DNA of 64,000 nt, taken from Porphyra umbilicalis (Eukaryota; Rhodophyta; Bangiophyceae; Bangiales; Bangiaceae). Where the stretch lies: positions 248,001-312,000 of the forward strand of contig KV918806.1 in the NCBI GenBank assembly GCA_002049455.2, in the 5' to 3' direction. Shown here piece by piece: positions 45,237-55,989 of this stretch. Numbering within the stretch: position 1 is the first letter of the stretch; each line of letters begins with the position of its first letter. The notes under the pieces were generated by a model. That model ran no database searches, was not told the DNA's origin, and saw nothing but the letters and a program-made list of their open reading frames with translations. The position numbers were made by a program, and so were the translations under genes.

Positions 45237-47787
45237 GGTAGACAATACCAGCAAAGACGCCGTGCGAGCAGTCTATGCAACGTGGCCAGCACAAGAGAAA
45301 AGGCTCGCGATCGGTCACTCGCAACAACGAAAACGGCCTATGAATGGGGCGTGCGTGGAAAGGTGAAAAGAAGAGTTGGACAGAGGCGCCCAGACAGAAA
45401 ATCGTTGAAGACAGCCACATAGAAAAAAGACAGCAAGCGGAGGCATCCATGCCAGCCCCAAGCGGCAGCGCCATCCATATGCACACGTGCCCTCATCCCA
45501 CCACAAGGGCACCCCCACTTTCCAGTGGCTGCACACCGCCGAGACTACCGGGAACGCAAGTGGATGGAAACTCGCCTCCTCCCCGACCCCCCCCGCCTCC
45601 CGCACAGACCACAGAGTCGTCGCTGGCGACAGAAAAGCTGTATTGCATCCCCATTATCAAATGTCGTTGTCCTCAACAACGGCGCACTCATTGACACTCG
45701 AGCATCAAGCCCGTGCACCTGCGGGATGGAAATGGGATGCAGAGGGGGCAGCGGAGAACATAAACAACGAGACATAGATCGAAAACAAGAGAAGATAACG
45801 AGCAAGCGGAATCGCAAACTCATCGTGAGTACATAATAATCTTCGTTCCGCTGCAAACCCCCGGTCGTGGCAACTGGATTGCCCGTCGACGTAAAGAAAA
45901 GAAAAGCAGCACCCTTCCCCGCCGGAAACGAGTGCGACCGCATCTGCCACGCCCCCCGCCTCCGTATCATCTCCCTGAGCATTGCGACAAGAGCGTACAT
46001 CGTTCGGTTGTGTGGCCGACGCGGCACGAAGCCAGAGAAACATCGACAGGTGAGAAGGGGTGTACAGTACAACACGACAAAGCTGATTCTGGAAACAGGG
46101 CAGGAGCAAGCGGCGGACGCGAAGTGACAGCGCGGTCGTTGACCAGGTCAGGCAATGCATGCGTCCATGGTTGATTCGTAAAATAAGTCAACGCATAGCA
46201 CTGCTACGTCTCCGTCCGCACACGTCACGGCGCAACGTGCAATACACGCAAAGAGCCCACTCGACAACGACCGAAACCCTTGTCGTAAGAGCGACGAGGA
46301 AGAGCGTACCGCGGGGAAGCCGTATGTAGAAATCAGAGAACACGTGCACGGAGCAGCCATAGGGACTTGGTGCCAGAAGGGCGGTGGCGGCAAGCTGGTG
46401 GCGACGGTGGGCTGCCAAATCTGACCATGTGATGGTTGTGTGCAGGGAGGGGTGCGCGATCGACACCCGCGTGTGTCGCGCCGGGTGCGCGATCGACACC
46501 TCCGTGTCGCGGGGGGTGCGCGATTGGCGCCCGCGTCTCGCACTTTTTCGCCATCGCTTTCTCGTTCTGAGACGATAAATGTCTGCACGATCGACTATTG
46601 GGATGACACCGGCGAAAGTTCAGTGGCAGTCGGGACCATGAGGCACTCCGTTTTAGAGGGCTACTTCGTTGCGCACCCATGCCATTCAAGTGCATAACGA
46701 CTGTACCCCTCTCGAAGGTGGTCTCTCGCGCGTAGACTTTTGCAGCTTTCAGACATCGCCTGGCGAAGGGCCTGACGATCGAGATTTTGAGCACCCCTGC
46801 AGCCACGTGAGGCTGAAATCTCGCAGCTCGGCAGATGATTGGCTGTGCCACGGTCACCGGAAGCCGTCCCGCACGCCGCCCGGGAGGGAAAGATTTGCAC
46901 CGGGTTGTGGGAAGTTCTTTGTTCGACGCGGGCCCCTGGCCAGCCCACCCGCCCCCGCTCGCCCAACTCTACCGCCGAACCGCCCTGGCGGTGTCCGTTT
47001 CAGCGCGAGTGACGGAAGCCCGTTGGCGTGGCCGTGGGCGGTGGTTTCCCGCCCGACAATGGTGGGTTGCCGCTGGTAAGTGGCCGTTGCTGGGTTCGCA
47101 TCGCCGGGCTGTCGCTGATGGGCCCGCCTGGCGCTGCTTCTGAGCCACGTTTGTCCTGCGGGCCTCTTTGGTGTGTTCCTGGGCATTGCTGGGCGTTGCT
47201 GGGAGTTGTTCCTTGACGCTGCCAGGCGGTGTCGGGCGTTGCCGGGCGTCGCCGCTGACATGCTTCTGGGCAGTGCCAGGCGTTCTCGGGTGTCGCCGGG
47301 CGACGCCATCGCCCGGTGTGCTCGGCTGTGCGGCGGAGCTGGCCGTCTCTGGGGGCTCCTGGGCCTTCCTGCGTGCTCTTTGGTCGCGCTGGGCGGTTCT
47401 CCGGCTGGCGGGGCCGACTAGACGAGTCGGACGGGTTGAGTGGGCTTGGCGTGCGTACAGAGGGGGTGGTGCGGGGTACTTCCCGCCTTGTCAAGCAAGG
47501 GGCAGAGGCGCAAGGGGCAGCATCACCTTTTCTCGGTGTGTCACCAGGCGTTGAGGTCGCCGCAGCACCAGCTTTGCCTCTGTGCTTGCGCCTGCCCCTG
47601 GGCCGCACGTTTTTGTTCCTGAGCGCGGCGGCGTTTATCGAAGCCGCTCGCCGGGGGTGTGTGGTCTGGGTGGCTCTTCCAGGCGCCAGCCTCGTACATG
47701 TTCTCTCCTTTCTCTCTACCCCCGCTTCGATCCTCACCCCCCCCCCGCCTTTATCGCCCGGGGAATTCACCCGCTCACTAAGACGCC
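45237..47787. other. Intergenic; short tandem repeat at 46448-46545
   Basis: No gene seen. Three diverged copies of a 30-36 bp unit containing GGTGCGCGATCGACACC lie at 46448-46545. 47160-47330 is rich in GCCGGGCGTTGCCGGGCG-like words. The right flank of the pogo element is presumably in the first part, but no terminal repeat was paired. Confidence 0.4.
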
Positions 47788-49444
47788 ATGCCGGAAACCC
47801 TGCCAGAGCAGGGCGACGGCACTTGGCGGGACGCTGTGGCCGACGCGGTCGAGTCGAGCCGGGACGGAAGCTGAGCCCCCCCCCCCGACCACTTGCCGGC
47901 TAAGGGTACGCGACGGCGCCCCCGCCAGGGTCCAAGTGCTCCCAGCAGGCTGCTGGGCAGGTGGAGGTGGGAACGAGCGTGGAGGCGTCGATACCGTGGC
48001 GGGAAGGACCGGCGACCCCATAGGAAGTCGCAAGCGCACCTACACTGAGGCATTTCTTGCCGCTGCAACCGCAGCTTTCGAGGAGGCCGACTGAGACGCG
48101 GTCAGCAGGCCCGAGCCTGAAGCCAGGGCCCCTGCAGTCCCCGTACACGCACGGCGGTAGGCGCGCCGAGTCGCTGCGTCTCCTGCTGCTGCCGCTACTG
48201 CCGCTGCCGGTGCAGCTCCTGGCGCCACTTGGGGGATCTGCGGCACTGCCGCCACGGCAGACTCTGACCTTGGAAGGAGCGGCCGCCGTTCTACCCGCCC
48301 CGACTCCGTTCTACTCGACTCCGCCCACCTCAGCACCGCCTGCTCTGGACACGAAGGTGGCGACGGCGGGCGCGGAGACGTAGAGCGCTACGACGTCGTG
48401 CGCGGTGACGTCGTGCGTGACGACACCGGGCGCAACGAATCCGGTCGCGGCCCAGGCGGGCGCGGCAATCGTCCCGAGGACGACAAAGCCGTTGTCGGGT
48501 GACGTCGCGTCAATTTGGACGGCGTCCACGGCGACAGCTTCGACCGCGACGGTGGCATAGTTGGGCGCGGCGCCCTCCCCCTCCCGTAGCCTAACGCCAC
48601 GCCCGCTGGCGAAGCCAAGTCCAACGTCAAGTACGCTCCCGCTCTGTCTGCGATGATGGCGCGGTCGGCGGTGGACGAGTCGTCGGGGACCAGTGTCGCG
48701 GACACCGGGATTTCCAGTGTAGAGCACGGTCCCCTGCGTCGGGCCGCGTCTTGCCGCGTCGCCTACGCTGGCTTCGTCGTCGGCGAGCAGTCGAAGGAGC
48801 ATGATGAGCGCATCAAGCGCATTGAGTGGGCGGATTAGAAGAAGGTCGACGCCGCGTGGGCCGCGTCGCGCGCGGTCGCTGCCACGCAGGCGGCCGCGTG
48901 GATGCCGGAATCGATGGAGGTGGACACGAAGGCCCGCGGGTCCATGGACGTGGGGGGGCTCATTGTCGACCACGTGGCGTCAGCGGCGGCCACAGAGTCT
49001 GCAGCGGAGCCTGGGAGAGAGGCACCAATGGACTGGGAGGCCGCCGTCGAGTAGCCGAGAGCGCAGCACAAGGCATGGCTGGAGCTCATCACCGCAAGCC
49101 GCGAGCGGGCGTCGCGAGTGCGCGGTCCCGCCGGGGCCGGTGCGAGCGAGTCACCGCCCGTCGACGACGCCGTCGTGTCCCTGCCACCCGCAAATCAGGC
49201 CGGAAGGTCCCCGTTCCAGGGGAGGCTGGTGGCGTGGCGCGTTGCCAAGGGCGGCGCGGCGGCAGGTCGAGAAGAGGAGAGCCCCCGCGGACGCTCTTGC
49301 GGGCGGAACGGCCGAGGAGGCGCCATTCACTCTGGTGCAGGTCAGGGCGCCGCAGTAGAGGATGATGGCGCCTCCGGCCGAGAGTACGTACATTCATGTT
49401 CCCCCGCGGTGAAGATGGCGTGTGCCGGTAGTGGCTGGCGGTGA
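47788..49444 (+). pseudogene. Decayed coding region of unknown family (possibly gag-like)
   Basis: Pieces of protein-like sequence follow each other on the plus strand. First is an ATG frame at 47788 (MPETLPEQGDGTWRDAVADA), stopped by TGA near 47872. Next, in another frame, RTYTEAFLAAATAAFEEAD ends at 48094. From 48653 to 49444 one frame reads EQSKEHDERIKRIEWAD, then TAG (48836-48838), then a stretch with WMPESMEVDTKARG and PMDWEAAVE, then TAG (49052-49054), then HKAWLELITASRERASRV. Acidic/Ala-rich composition with short helical blocks recalls retroelement gag proteins, but there is no zinc knuckle and no pol nearby. The middle (48095-48650) has no settled frame. Could equally be the remnant of a host gene. 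Confidence 0.35.
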
Positions 49445-50228
49445 AATGGGAACGGATCATCGGGACGGACCAGACCAGCGGCGATTTCTCTGCAGTAGTC
49501 GTGGAGCCCTACGGGAAATGCGCAGCCTATCGCGTCAAAATGAACTGCCTGATGAGTCAGATTCTTTACACTCCCCAGCCTGCAGCCACGAGGGCAGCAC
49601 AGCCGCCCACGCACAGCCCTGGGGGCTTACAGCTGTGGAATCTTTCCACCCACAAGGGCTGCCGGGCCTTCCGACTGACACTCTGACACGGTCGCGGCGC
49701 GTCCTTCCGCTTAAAGTTTTGCTGCGTTCGGCGGACGAGACGCCTCGTGGCCGAAGTGAGAAGGGCGGCCCTCCTGAACCAGTTGTCGTCGGCCGCCTCT
49801 CGCACTCACCTGCTACGCAGCCGGCGCCGTCCTCTGCTACCTCGCCGCCCTCTGCCGCCGTGTCCTCCTCTCGCCCTCCCCTCCCCCCCGACATCACCCG
49901 TCCCCGTCGTCCTCCCCCCCCATCACCACTTCCCCCGCCTCGAACATCCTACGGCGCGCCCCCCCCCGACCGCGACCCTCCTCTGTCGCGACCCCGCCCC
50001 CGCCACCACCGCCCACCTCCGCGACATGAGCATCTACTGTCTCCAAAACTGTATCGCCTCCTTCTGTTGGCATGTTGCATGTCTCTCGGTGCCTCGGGTG
50101 TTTTTCTGGTCGGGAGGACGTATCACTCGCTGATGATTCTTTGGTGGATGGGGGTGGGGAGCACTGTCCCGTGCACTGTGCAGAGGTCAATCTTAGAGGA
50201 GGTCCTGACGGTATGAGCGTGTGCCCTT
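49445..50228. other. Intergenic, nothing recognised
   Basis: C-rich patches at 49850-50020 with compositional frames. No motif recognised. Confidence 0.4.
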
Positions 50229-50703
50229 CTTGCTCTGCTGGTCGTCTTCTTCGTGTATCTGGCGTGTTACTTTTTTGTTTCTTTTCTCTTCTTTCGTTCT
50301 GCTTTGTCTTTACTGGGCTGCTCTCTCATGTGTTGCGCCCGGCTTGTTCCCCGGCATATGTGAGCAGGTAGGCCTTCTCGGCGGCGGGGCTTGCCTTGTG
50401 TGTGTGGTGTATGTCTGTCGGGGAACCGCACTACGCAGCCCTCTCCGTGGTACTAAGTAAGCAAATGCTAGCATTGGTTAATCAGCAGACGCAAACAGTT
50501 CTAATACTGTCCTGACCTGGTCCTGAGGACCAATCAGAGGCGCGGGTTCTCTGGTACTGAGGACCAATCAGAAGCCAGGGTTGTCTCATTTCTGAAGCCT
50601 CTGGTGAATCACTATTGAGTCAGAAAAACTCATCCACGAGTTGCTGTCGTGTGATCATTGAGTGATGGGTGCCTCACTATGCAGGCGAATTTTTCCCGTA
50701 GGG
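50229..50703 (+). repeat. Left inverted-repeat arm
   Basis: Reverse complement of 53165-53639. Internally it contains the direct repeat CTGAGGACCAATCAGA (near 50523 and 50559), so each arm holds two CCAAT-type boxes. Confidence 0.85.
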
Positions 50704-51336
50704 CCGCTGGGCCGCCGCCTCTGCGGTGGCGGCGGCGGCACCCGTCTCCCCGCGCCGTGCGCCCGCCGCCAAGGCAACGTGGCTGTACGTGTCCCCACGC
50801 GCGCTCGCGGCTATGAAGCCGGCCCAAGCACCCGGTGTCGATGCGTCGCCGAGTGCGCCGCCACCTCGAAGGCCAGGGTATTGCACGAACGTGCCTGGAA
50901 CTGTATTTGGCTCATTCCCAGCCGAGACTTACGTTCCGACGTCCGCATTTCTCGTCCCACCGGCACGGCGCCCCACCATTTCGGAATTTGATAAAGGCTG
51001 CATTTCCCCTGAACGCGCTGCGAGACTCTTCCTTCGACGCTTCCGCGCGCCCTCGACGCACATCCCCACTCCCTGCAGTCGGTCTCTGCAACAGCCACCT
51101 TTGCAGAGGATCTTGCTACATCGGCATGGTCAGGGCAGCAGTGATGGGCCACATCACGAAGGCTTCATGGTACTCGGCTGTATCTCGAGTCTGTGAGCAC
51201 GAACCATCCCCGCGGTCGCCGAGCGCCTGCGATGATTTCCGCCATCATCGAAAGCGCCCCAGTCTGATCTCAATAAGAAGTGGTCCCCCATTTCGCAATG
51301 TAGCCCCGCTTCAAGATGACGTGTGATGAGTGAGTA

Positions 51337-53165
51337 TCAGATATCCACATCCCTGGAGATTCCATGAACCAATACTCGCGTCGCGTTTCCGAAACAGCTA
51401 AAATACTCTGTCCTATGATGTTTGCAGGGAAAATATTCACGACCAAAATCGATACCCATGGTAGGGCCTGCATATAAAAACGCTCCCGTCCTGTCGTCCT
51501 CCAGCCCGGCCTCACCCAGCACCAAGCTCAAGCACTCGTCGTGAACATGTGGTACGTCCCGGTCGTGGACCTCGTCGGCAGCCCTATGGCAGCGCGCCGG
51601 AGGCACGCGGCCCCTGCTGGCGGCACCGCCCGACCCACTTGTCATCAGACCAAAACCGAGGTAGTTAAGGAGCTCGGAGGCCTGCGCGCTGGCGCCGCGC
51701 TTGGTGTCGACAATGCGCCTGGCGGCCTCGCGCGCGTCGCCGTCCGCGTCGGCTGCCGCGTCCCCGTCCTTCTGTCGTCGCGAGGCGACCGGCACGCGGG
51801 CGCCCCGTCCCGCCGAGTCGTCGCTGCTGAAGTTTATGACAGCAGCGACGCTAGGAAGCGTCTCGACCACCGACGAGGTGCCGCTGCTGATGCAGACTAC
51901 CGCCGTGGCCGCCGGTGAGACGAGCAGCAGTAGCATGACGACGTGGTCAAGCGGGCGCGGTGTGTGGGGCATGCGAAGCAGAGGACCAGCCAGTATCCGG
52001 CCAGCAGCGGCACGCGCAGGTCCTTTCGACAGCACCAGCGGTTGGGCCGGCTGCGGCGACTGCGGGGCAGAAAGCGGCGGAGGCGGCGCCGGCGCTGGCG
52101 CCAGCGCTTGCGGCAGTTGCGGCGGCAGCATTGGCAATTGTGCCCACAACGATGACTCTGTTGTCGCCCGCGTCAGACCCGCCGCTGCCAAAGCGCGTGC
52201 AGACGCAATTGTTGCCGACGGCCTGTGAAACGGTTTAACCACATGTTCCGGGATGAACGGGCGTCGCGCGGCCAAGTCCGCGTTGGAGCCGTCTGATTCG
52301 TTGTTAGGGTGTGCGACGCGGCGAGGCTCGGCCGACGCCACTGCTCTGTTGTTGACGTTGTTAACGCGTGCCCGCCGCGCGTCGGCCGCCTCGGAGCTAT
52401 GCAGCCGCTGCTTGGCGCGCAGCATGCGGCGCTCCAAATCCGCCGCCACCCAGCGCCGGCTGTCCTCCGAGTCCCGCATCCAGCAGGAGAAGTCGAAATA
52501 CTGGTCGACGCGGTCGTAGGCCGCCTCGGCCCGGGTCTCGAACGTGCGCGCAATAAACGCGCAGTCCCGTCGCATATAAAGCTGGACCAAGCGGGTCGCT
52601 TTGGCCCGCTTGGTGCTGATAGCATGGTTTCCCACTGTGGTGCCAGCCACGACTCTGGGCCGCCGTCTCCACAACGTTCGTCCTGCTCATCATCAACTTC
52701 TTCCTCAGCGCCCTCACCGGTGCCCGAGTCGCGGTGCTCGCGCACGCGTGCCGACGCTGACGTTGGTCCACGACCGCGCGGCGGCCGCGTGAAGGTCGTG
52801 GCGGTCGCTGCGGCCGCCCCACCGAACGTTTTCGACGAGCGGAGTACACGCACGCCCGGAATCCAGTCGGAAGCGCAGAGCACGCGCCCGCGCGCGCGCC
52901 CCTTATGCTCCTGCTGCTCGGGGTCCAGGTCAGGGTCGGTCCGTGCCGCCTATCACCCGTTGCCTGCGTCGAGCTCGGCCTCCGCGGCACGGATAACGTC
53001 CTCCTTCGACAAGTCGCCAGCAGGTTGCGGCGATGTGTCCTCGCATAATCAGCGGCAAACTACTGCACGTTCTTGAGCACGGTGTACCGCATAAAGCGGA
53101 CGATGGCGGCGGCCGACCGCGGCAGCCTCCCAGCCGGCAGGTCGAAGCCGTGACGATATGCCTCC
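51337..53165 (-). pseudogene. Unidentified decayed gene inside the long-TIR element
   Basis: Minus-strand coding signal begins at the inner edge of the right arm (GEAYRHGFDLPAGRLPRS, about 53160) and continues with IVRFMRYTVLKNVQ. It meets a TAG, then FAADYARTHRR, shifts frame to DLSKEDVIRAAEAELDAG, and meets TGA-TAG. It reads RVLCASDWIPGVRVLRSSKTF (about 52860) to WLAPQWETML, shifts frame near 52640, and then stays open for about 430 codons (LVQLYMRRDCAFIARTFETR, EAAYDRVDQYFDFSCWMRD, a Pro/Ala-rich middle, then ELLNYLGFGLMTSG) to the stop at 51337. The breaks could be frameshifts or introns. No DDE, zinc-finger or other motif recognised. The position inside the TIR element suggests a transposase or captured cargo. 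Confidence 0.5.
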
Positions 53166-53639
53166 CCTACGAGAAAACTTCGCCTGTATAGTGAGGCACC
53201 CATCACTCAATGATCACACGACAGCAACTCGTGGATGAGTTTTTCTGACTCAATAGTGATTCACCAGAGGCTTCAGAAATGAGACAACCCTGGCTTCTGA
53301 TTGGTCCTCAGTACCAGAGAACCCGCGCCTCTGATTGGTCCTCAGGACCAGGTCAGGACAGTATTAGAACTGTTTGCGTCTGCTGATTAACCAATGCTAG
53401 CATTTGCTTACTTAGTACCACGGAGAGGGCTGCGTAGTGCGGTTCCCCGACAGACATACACCACACACACAAGGCAAGCCCCGCCGCCGAGAAGGCCTAC
53501 CTGCTCACATATGCCGGGGAACAAGCCGGGCGCAACACATGAGAGAGCAGCCCAGTAAAGACAAAGCAGAACGAAAGAAGAGAAAAGAAACAAAAAAGTA
53601 ACACGCCAGATACACGAAGAAGACGACCAGCAGAGCAAG
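53165..53639 (-). repeat. Right inverted-repeat arm
   Basis: Reverse complement of 50229-50703, near-identical over the outer 440 bp. Confidence 0.85.
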
Positions 53640-54950
53640 CGCGCGGTTTTCTGGCACCACTCGGGTCGGTGGGTGGGGGCAGGGGGGCAGAAGCCGTCCG
53701 AGCCCTGTGTCCCCTGTGCCAGGACAGTCCTTTTCAGCCACGTAAGTCCATTTGCTGTTAGCGTAACTGCGACCGTTTCATTGCTGACACGCCCTCAGAT
53801 CACTGAGGACACGAATGCAAACTGCCACCTCTGAAACGGAGAGCAAGTATCTTGATCTCAGTATATGTGTGCATCACTACACTCTGAGAGAACGCTGTCC
53901 TAAAGGCCGAGAAAATGAGCCATCTATTGCACAAGGGGGTGGAGGGGTCGACCGCTCGAAGAACAGTGTTCAGAACTGCTGACCAGGCGTGGCAGACAGA
54001 GGCCGTAAAGACGGGAAAGACAAGAAAAAAAACGCAAGACAGAGGAAGCAACACGCAGTTTCGAAAAGAGGCAACACACAGGCGAAAAAAAAAAGGAAGG
54101 GGGGGACAGCTGCCGGTTAGCGATCTGCGGGCGAGCCAGCCGTGGCATCGAGGGCTACAGGCACCACCAGAGGACCAGAAATCAGTAGTGTGGATGGCAC
54201 CGACTTCTTTGTGCATGACAAGTTGCGCTCAGACTGTTTGAGCTCACGAGACATACCGTACCGCAGCCTCAGCACATATTACATGTCCTGATGCGGAGCT
54301 TGACAGGCACAGAGCTGTGTGGACCTGATGGGGTATTTCGCGCCGACGTCCCAGGCGTGCCTGTTCAAACTGATGTTGGACATAGCCCGCGGAGGGAGCC
54401 GTTGTAGAGATCCAAGCTTTGATTGGCCAAGCTGAGTGTCTCACAGAGCTGTACTCTGATGCGGCCACTTTCAAAGTTCCAGTTTCGAGCGATTCGCTTG
54501 ACCAGACAGCGAGGAAGTTCGCAGCTGCGCGGCGCGTTCATTTGTGGGACTATAAGCTTCCGCTTACACGAGAGATACTCATTTCTGGATGTCGCATGAG
54601 TATTTTCTTGTATGCGATCCCAATCGCGGGTGTAAGCGCCCACCTGCTACTGGGTTTTGAGTACGGGTGCCGACACCTAGATACTTAAGGATATACTCAA
54701 TCAACAAATACCCATGGTAGGGCCTGGTTATATGCGCAGATGTCCTTGTACGGGTTGGCGCGCTGGCGCTCTGCCTTGACTTGCATCCAGTGACGTTTTT
54801 TCTTATGGTTGTGCTGTTCTTTTTGTGTAGCGGTGACGAGCTGGCCGTTGGGCGTGGGGGCAATGCGCTCCGTTTTTGTGTGTGTGCTGTTTGAACGACC
54901 TGTGGGTGCTTGGCTTGCGCTTCGGGCGGCCTTGTCGCTGGGGTATCAAG
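53640..54950. other. Intergenic, no gene seen
   Basis: Short frames only. A 19-base sequence at 54708-54726 (ATACCCATGGTAGGGCCTG) is identical to 51452-51470 inside the long-TIR element. Confidence 0.4.
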
Positions 54951-54957
54951 AATTGCG

Positions 54958-55055
54958 TGCGTGGGCGTGCTCGTGTGTGTGTCTGCGTGTGTGTATGCGC
55001 GTGTGTGTGTGTACGTGGGCGTGTGAGTGTGTCTGCAATTGTGTGTGTAGGTGGA
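54958..55055. repeat. TG-rich microsatellite
   Basis: Imperfect (TG)n with GTGTGCGC and GTGTCTG interruptions, followed by AATAAAAGAAGAATAAAGG. Confidence 0.85.
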
Positions 55056-55179
55056 AATAAAAGAAGAATAAAGGGTTTTGTCCCCGCCTTCGGGCGAGAG
55101 CTTTCCTACAAACCGTGCCGGACGCAACTAGCACACATGGGCGCCATGGATAACAACTTTTCGGCCCCGTGCGCACCGC

Positions 55180-55740
55180 CCCGTGTTTGCAGTGGCAGCC
55201 GTCTTCGACATCAGATTGGCCTTCCACCAACGCACCTTGAATCTGCCACTGCCCCCTCCGCGCTGTACCCCCCCAGCCTGTGCTGTTGGTCAGCACGTAA
55301 ACACGAGGGTGGATGCCTCCACCCAACTCTTGGTGACCGCCTTTACCTTGCACCAAAGACGCGGTCGGCCGCATGGTTGCAGTCATCCGCCCCTAGATGA
55401 ACAGCCGTACGGTGCACTGGAGGCACGGTCGGAAGCATAAGTGCAGCTACTCGCCTCTCGATGACGACCTGTACAGCGCACCGAAGGCGTGGTCGGCAGC
55501 CACCGCCCGCGCAGTTGCAGCCATCTGCCTCCTGGCGGACGATCGCCCAGCGCGCCCAAGTCATTGCGGCTGAGGCAGATACGGCATTTGCCGCCGAGGG
55601 TGGGGCATCCGCCTGCCACCAAGGAGGGTGCCATTGCCTACCACTCGGTGACCGCTCTTGTGAGAAATTCATTCAAGGGAATCAGCTGTTGCGGTGGCGG
55701 GTGGCGCCTGCCACCTTTGAGGCGGCCGATGGACAGCTGG
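55180..55740. repeat. Degenerate tandem repeat, unit about 65-75 bp
   Basis: Successive blocks start with GTTGCAG or GTGCAG (near 55376, 55440 and 55512), continue with a GATGAAC/GATGACGA/GACGATCG element and a GCGCACC/GTGCACT element, and end in GGTCGGCAGCC or GGTCGGAAGCA. Weaker copies flank these at 55190-55350 and 55590-55740. Confidence 0.55.
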
Positions 55741-55989
55741 TCAGTCGCAACCCACCTTTCTCTGGCTGGTCTTCCAGCGCAGCAACGGCATGCATGGCAG
55801 TAGCAACCTGGGAAGTCGCAGCCGCTGTCCCTCAAATGGCCTGTCCTGCTGGTCGCTGAGGCGCCACTCTTCTCGTCGGTGGCGGCCCTTACTAGCAACA
55901 GACGCAGAAAGAATAAAGTTCGAGAAAAAAAAAACCGAAGAGAAGAGAAAGCATTCCAAGTGGTCGACGCTGTACCCCTCTCCCACAGC

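Larger units (their letters stand above)
50229..53639. mobile_element. Element with long (about 475 bp) terminal inverted repeats
   Basis: 50229-50703 and 53165-53639 are near-perfect reverse complements, starting CTTGCTCTGCTGG and differing mainly at their inner ends (GCAGGCGAATTTTTCCC against ACAGGCGAAGTTTTCTC). The interior is a 2.46-kb unique region with a decayed minus-strand gene. Long inverted repeats around one gene suggest a Mutator-like or other foldback transposon. No target duplication was recognised outside the arms (TGTGCCCTT on the left against CGCGCGGTT on the right), so the superfamily is open and an inverted duplication is the alternative. Confidence 0.7.
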
